A model generated the notes under the pieces. That model had not been told where the DNA came from and made no database searches. It saw only the letters and a list, made by a program, of their open reading frames with translations. Positions 61,764-64,000 of a stretch of 64,000 nucleotides of DNA are shown here, one piece after another. Origin of the DNA: Paragordius varius (Eukaryota > Nematomorpha); the NCBI GenBank assembly GCA_964247055.1, contig OZ176053.1:3658001-3722000 (forward strand). The letters run 5' to 3'. How positions within the stretch are numbered: the stretch's first letter is position 1; every line of letters begins with the position of its first letter. A program made the translations under genes and the position numbers.

Positions 61764-63514
61764 CCTTTTTAACATATGTGTTTTGAAACGTTGCAATTTA
61801 ATTTACTTGATTATGTATTTTTAAAATTACCATTTGTCTCCTTATATTTATAAGCTTATAAACACATTTTGCAATTAATATATTTTATTATAAATTTTTT
61901 ATATTGTTTAATGTTGGTTATCAATTATATACTAATTTTTTTTGCATGCACATTTCATAACATTACAGCGCAAACTCACCATTTATCTTGTCGCATTTAA
62001 TATAATCTAGTCTTGATGATACCAAACCCGAAATATATTTAATGCTCATTCACTTATTTATTCATAAGAAACTGCTTTTTAACACTCATTTATATCTTTG
62101 TAAATTTTTGTAATTAGCTAAATTTTTATCAAATAAATTTGTATATCACAATTTTATTTAATTAATTAGGTGTTTTTATTGCCGTTCGATTTCAAAGTAA
62201 ATGTTATGATACGTTGGTTTCTGCCAAATGCATGAGAAATTTTGTTCAACTTTTTTTCATTCTATTATGATAAATCCAATTATAGGAAAACCTATTACAC
62301 CAAATTAAAGTTTAACCGCGTAATAATTTAAAGGATTAATTGATTTAAATGTTTATGATCCCTGATTTTAAACTTTTTATTTAAAATCGTTGGTAAAATT
62401 AAGGGAAAAACATTTTTAAAAGGGTACACATAATAAAATGTGTAATAATATATTTTTATACAAGAAATTGAATAAATGTTAAGAATGTTATATATGAATA
62501 GTTAATGAAAATAGAATTAAATCCGCATTAATTAAAAGGGATTACCCTGAATCCATACAAAATGTGCCGTTCAAAATTATATTATGAAAGCACTAGCATT
62601 TTGCATTCGATTTTATATACCAAACACATTATAATCCAAAATAAAAGTTTTTGGCGAAAAAAAAGAAAAACTATAAGAGAAGTTTATTTCTTTGTGAATT
62701 TTATCGTTATTTAATCCTCGGTCGTCATATCTATAAAATTATGATCGGAATAAAAGCTGTTTTTCAAAAGCATATAAATTTTTGCCGGTTCAAAAACCGG
62801 AACTGGGGCACATATATAATTTTCCTTTTATTTCTTTCCTCTATACATTGTAAACTTCATTTAGCATGTTTTCTTTATTAAATTAGGATAAGTTTGACGT
62901 AGCGTTAATATGGTTGTATTAATTAATCTTATAATTAATAATATATGAAACCGAAAACAGAACCATTAGACTAAAAATCAATGGAAACAAAATGATAATC
63001 AAATAATTTTGGAATAATTATTTTTTAAAAACATTTGCATGGGGCTCTTTTCAAAACAAATTATAGAATCTTGTTTTACAGCATGGTTTAACAATCCGCT
63101 CAGGTACAACAAAAACTATTTTTATTATAGAAATGTTTACATATATTATTCAAATAAAATGTGTATATATTTTGCAACACAGATATATGATACACTTCTC
63201 AAATTTACGAAAATTGGAATTCAACAAAATGAATTCGGGTTAAGTCAAATACTGAAATTTAATAATCAATCAATTATAGCCTAAATGTAATATAATATAT
63301 ATTTAAAGCGTCGGATTCGTTCGATTTACCATTTTAAAGTAAAAAACTTTTTTAAAGCATAACTAGAAAATATTTCGCATCCTTAATAATCTAATCGATA
63401 AATAGTATTTTTAAGGTAAAATTTTATATAACAAATATACGTACAAGAACAAACAATTTATTAATAAAATGATATAAAAGCGACGACTAACATTACAAAA
63501 ATCATTAAGTAAAA
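61764..63514. other. Intergenic between 14-3-3 and CCT6; no gene recognised
   Basis: AT-rich sequence containing the 14-3-3 3' UTR and the CCT6 3' UTR (opposite strand). Open frames at 62651-62881 and 63039-63284 have low-complexity translations and no recognisable domain. Confidence 0.55.
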
Positions 63515-63587
63515 TTATTTCTTGAGAGTTGATACACCTGCGGCTAACATCTCGTCCACCAACAGAATATTGCCAGCAATGACGGTA
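63515..63587 (-). CDS. CCT6: T-complex protein 1 subunit zeta (CCT6), last exon only
   Basis: The terminal exon reads TVIAGNILLVDEMLAAGVST and then LKK with a stop at 63515-63517. This matches the C-terminus of CCT zeta (human ...[23 protein letters not shown]), a subunit of the cytosolic TRiC/CCT chaperonin that folds actin and tubulin. The acceptor on the - strand is ttttttag/t. The exon starts with one base completing a codon. The next upstream exon was not found before the window edge, so the preceding intron is at least about 410 bp. Confidence 0.75.
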
Positions 63588-64000
63588 CTAAAAAATAGCC
63601 ATAAAATATTATATCCAAAATAAATAATTTATATACAAAACAAATGCCAAGATTAATTTTTTAAGGCCAACAAAGTCCTATTGCCACCTCTCAGCGGTGT
63701 TAAATCATTAGTTGTACACAAGGGCATGTGTTACGTAAAAAATCGCCTCAGATAACCATAAAGGATAAATATCATAAATATAAATTAAAAGCTCCGCGTA
63801 GCCCTACCCTATTTGCATACTACTATGTTTTCATTTTTGTATTAATAATTTGTTCAACCAACATTAGTGTAAATACTAACCAGAATATTTTCATATATAT
63901 ATATATGTTTTTAAATTTTATATCTAAAATTTCTTAAAACCTAAATTGTGGGATATTAACCGTAAAAACCGGTCTAAGCGCTTATTGCAATTCACGGGCA

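Noticed and set aside
1-64000. Search for LTR pairs, reverse transcriptase, integrase, capsid or envelope genes.
   Set aside because: None recognised; all mobile elements seen are non-coding DNA-transposon derivatives.

Overview
The window is nuclear DNA of an AT-rich, intron-dense animal genome. Introns are GT-AG, and genes lie on both strands. The gene set points to a protostome worm, probably an ecdysozoan of the nematode/nematomorph kind. It holds a cytoplasmic intermediate filament with a lamin-type tail and the long coil 1B of protostome IF proteins. It also holds a membrane-anchored collagen with a furin site before the Gly-X-Y region, as in nematode-type cuticle collagens, and a clear 14-3-3 epsilon, an isoform I do not associate with Caenorhabditis. 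No species can be named from this.

Layout. (1) 3-18062, +: a PIEZO mechanosensitive channel gene missing only its 5' end. 41 exon positions join in one consistent frame into about 2,604 residues. The anchor-domain exon is present twice, both copies 148 nt with identical phases, so the gene appears to use mutually exclusive splicing. (2) 18667-19986, -: an intronless L-2-hydroxyglutarate dehydrogenase, convergent with PIEZO. (3) 19987-24758: no gene recognised; decayed hAT-like elements and one GC-rich block. (4) 24759-29872, +: a 13-exon transmembrane collagen of 817 residues with a C-terminal Cys-rich domain of the sponge short-chain (spongin-type) collagen family. (5) 29873-33606 and 35032-41818: repeat-rich DNA with a degenerate ~150-bp tandem repeat on both sides of an intronless rhodopsin-like GPCR (33607-35031, +). 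A palindromic fold-back element and other inverted-repeat elements follow. (6) 41819-49448, -: a 12-coding-exon intermediate filament gene with a probable non-coding leader exon near 50.3 kb. (7) 50.4-60.5 kb: gene-poor, with (AT)n tracts, a hAT-like MITE with 8-bp target duplications, and two TTAA MITEs of one family nested in opposite orientation. (8) 60528-61763, +: 14-3-3 epsilon with an apparent 22-bp intron. (9) 63515-63587, -: the last exon of CCT zeta (CCT6), which continues beyond the right edge.

The genes are unrelated housekeeping, structural and signalling genes with no sign of an operon. The observations most worth a second look are the duplicated PIEZO anchor exon, the 22-bp intron, the hybrid collagen architecture and the self-nested MITE. 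I saw no LTR, reverse transcriptase, integrase or capsid gene, no CRISPR array, and no convincing tRNA or rRNA.
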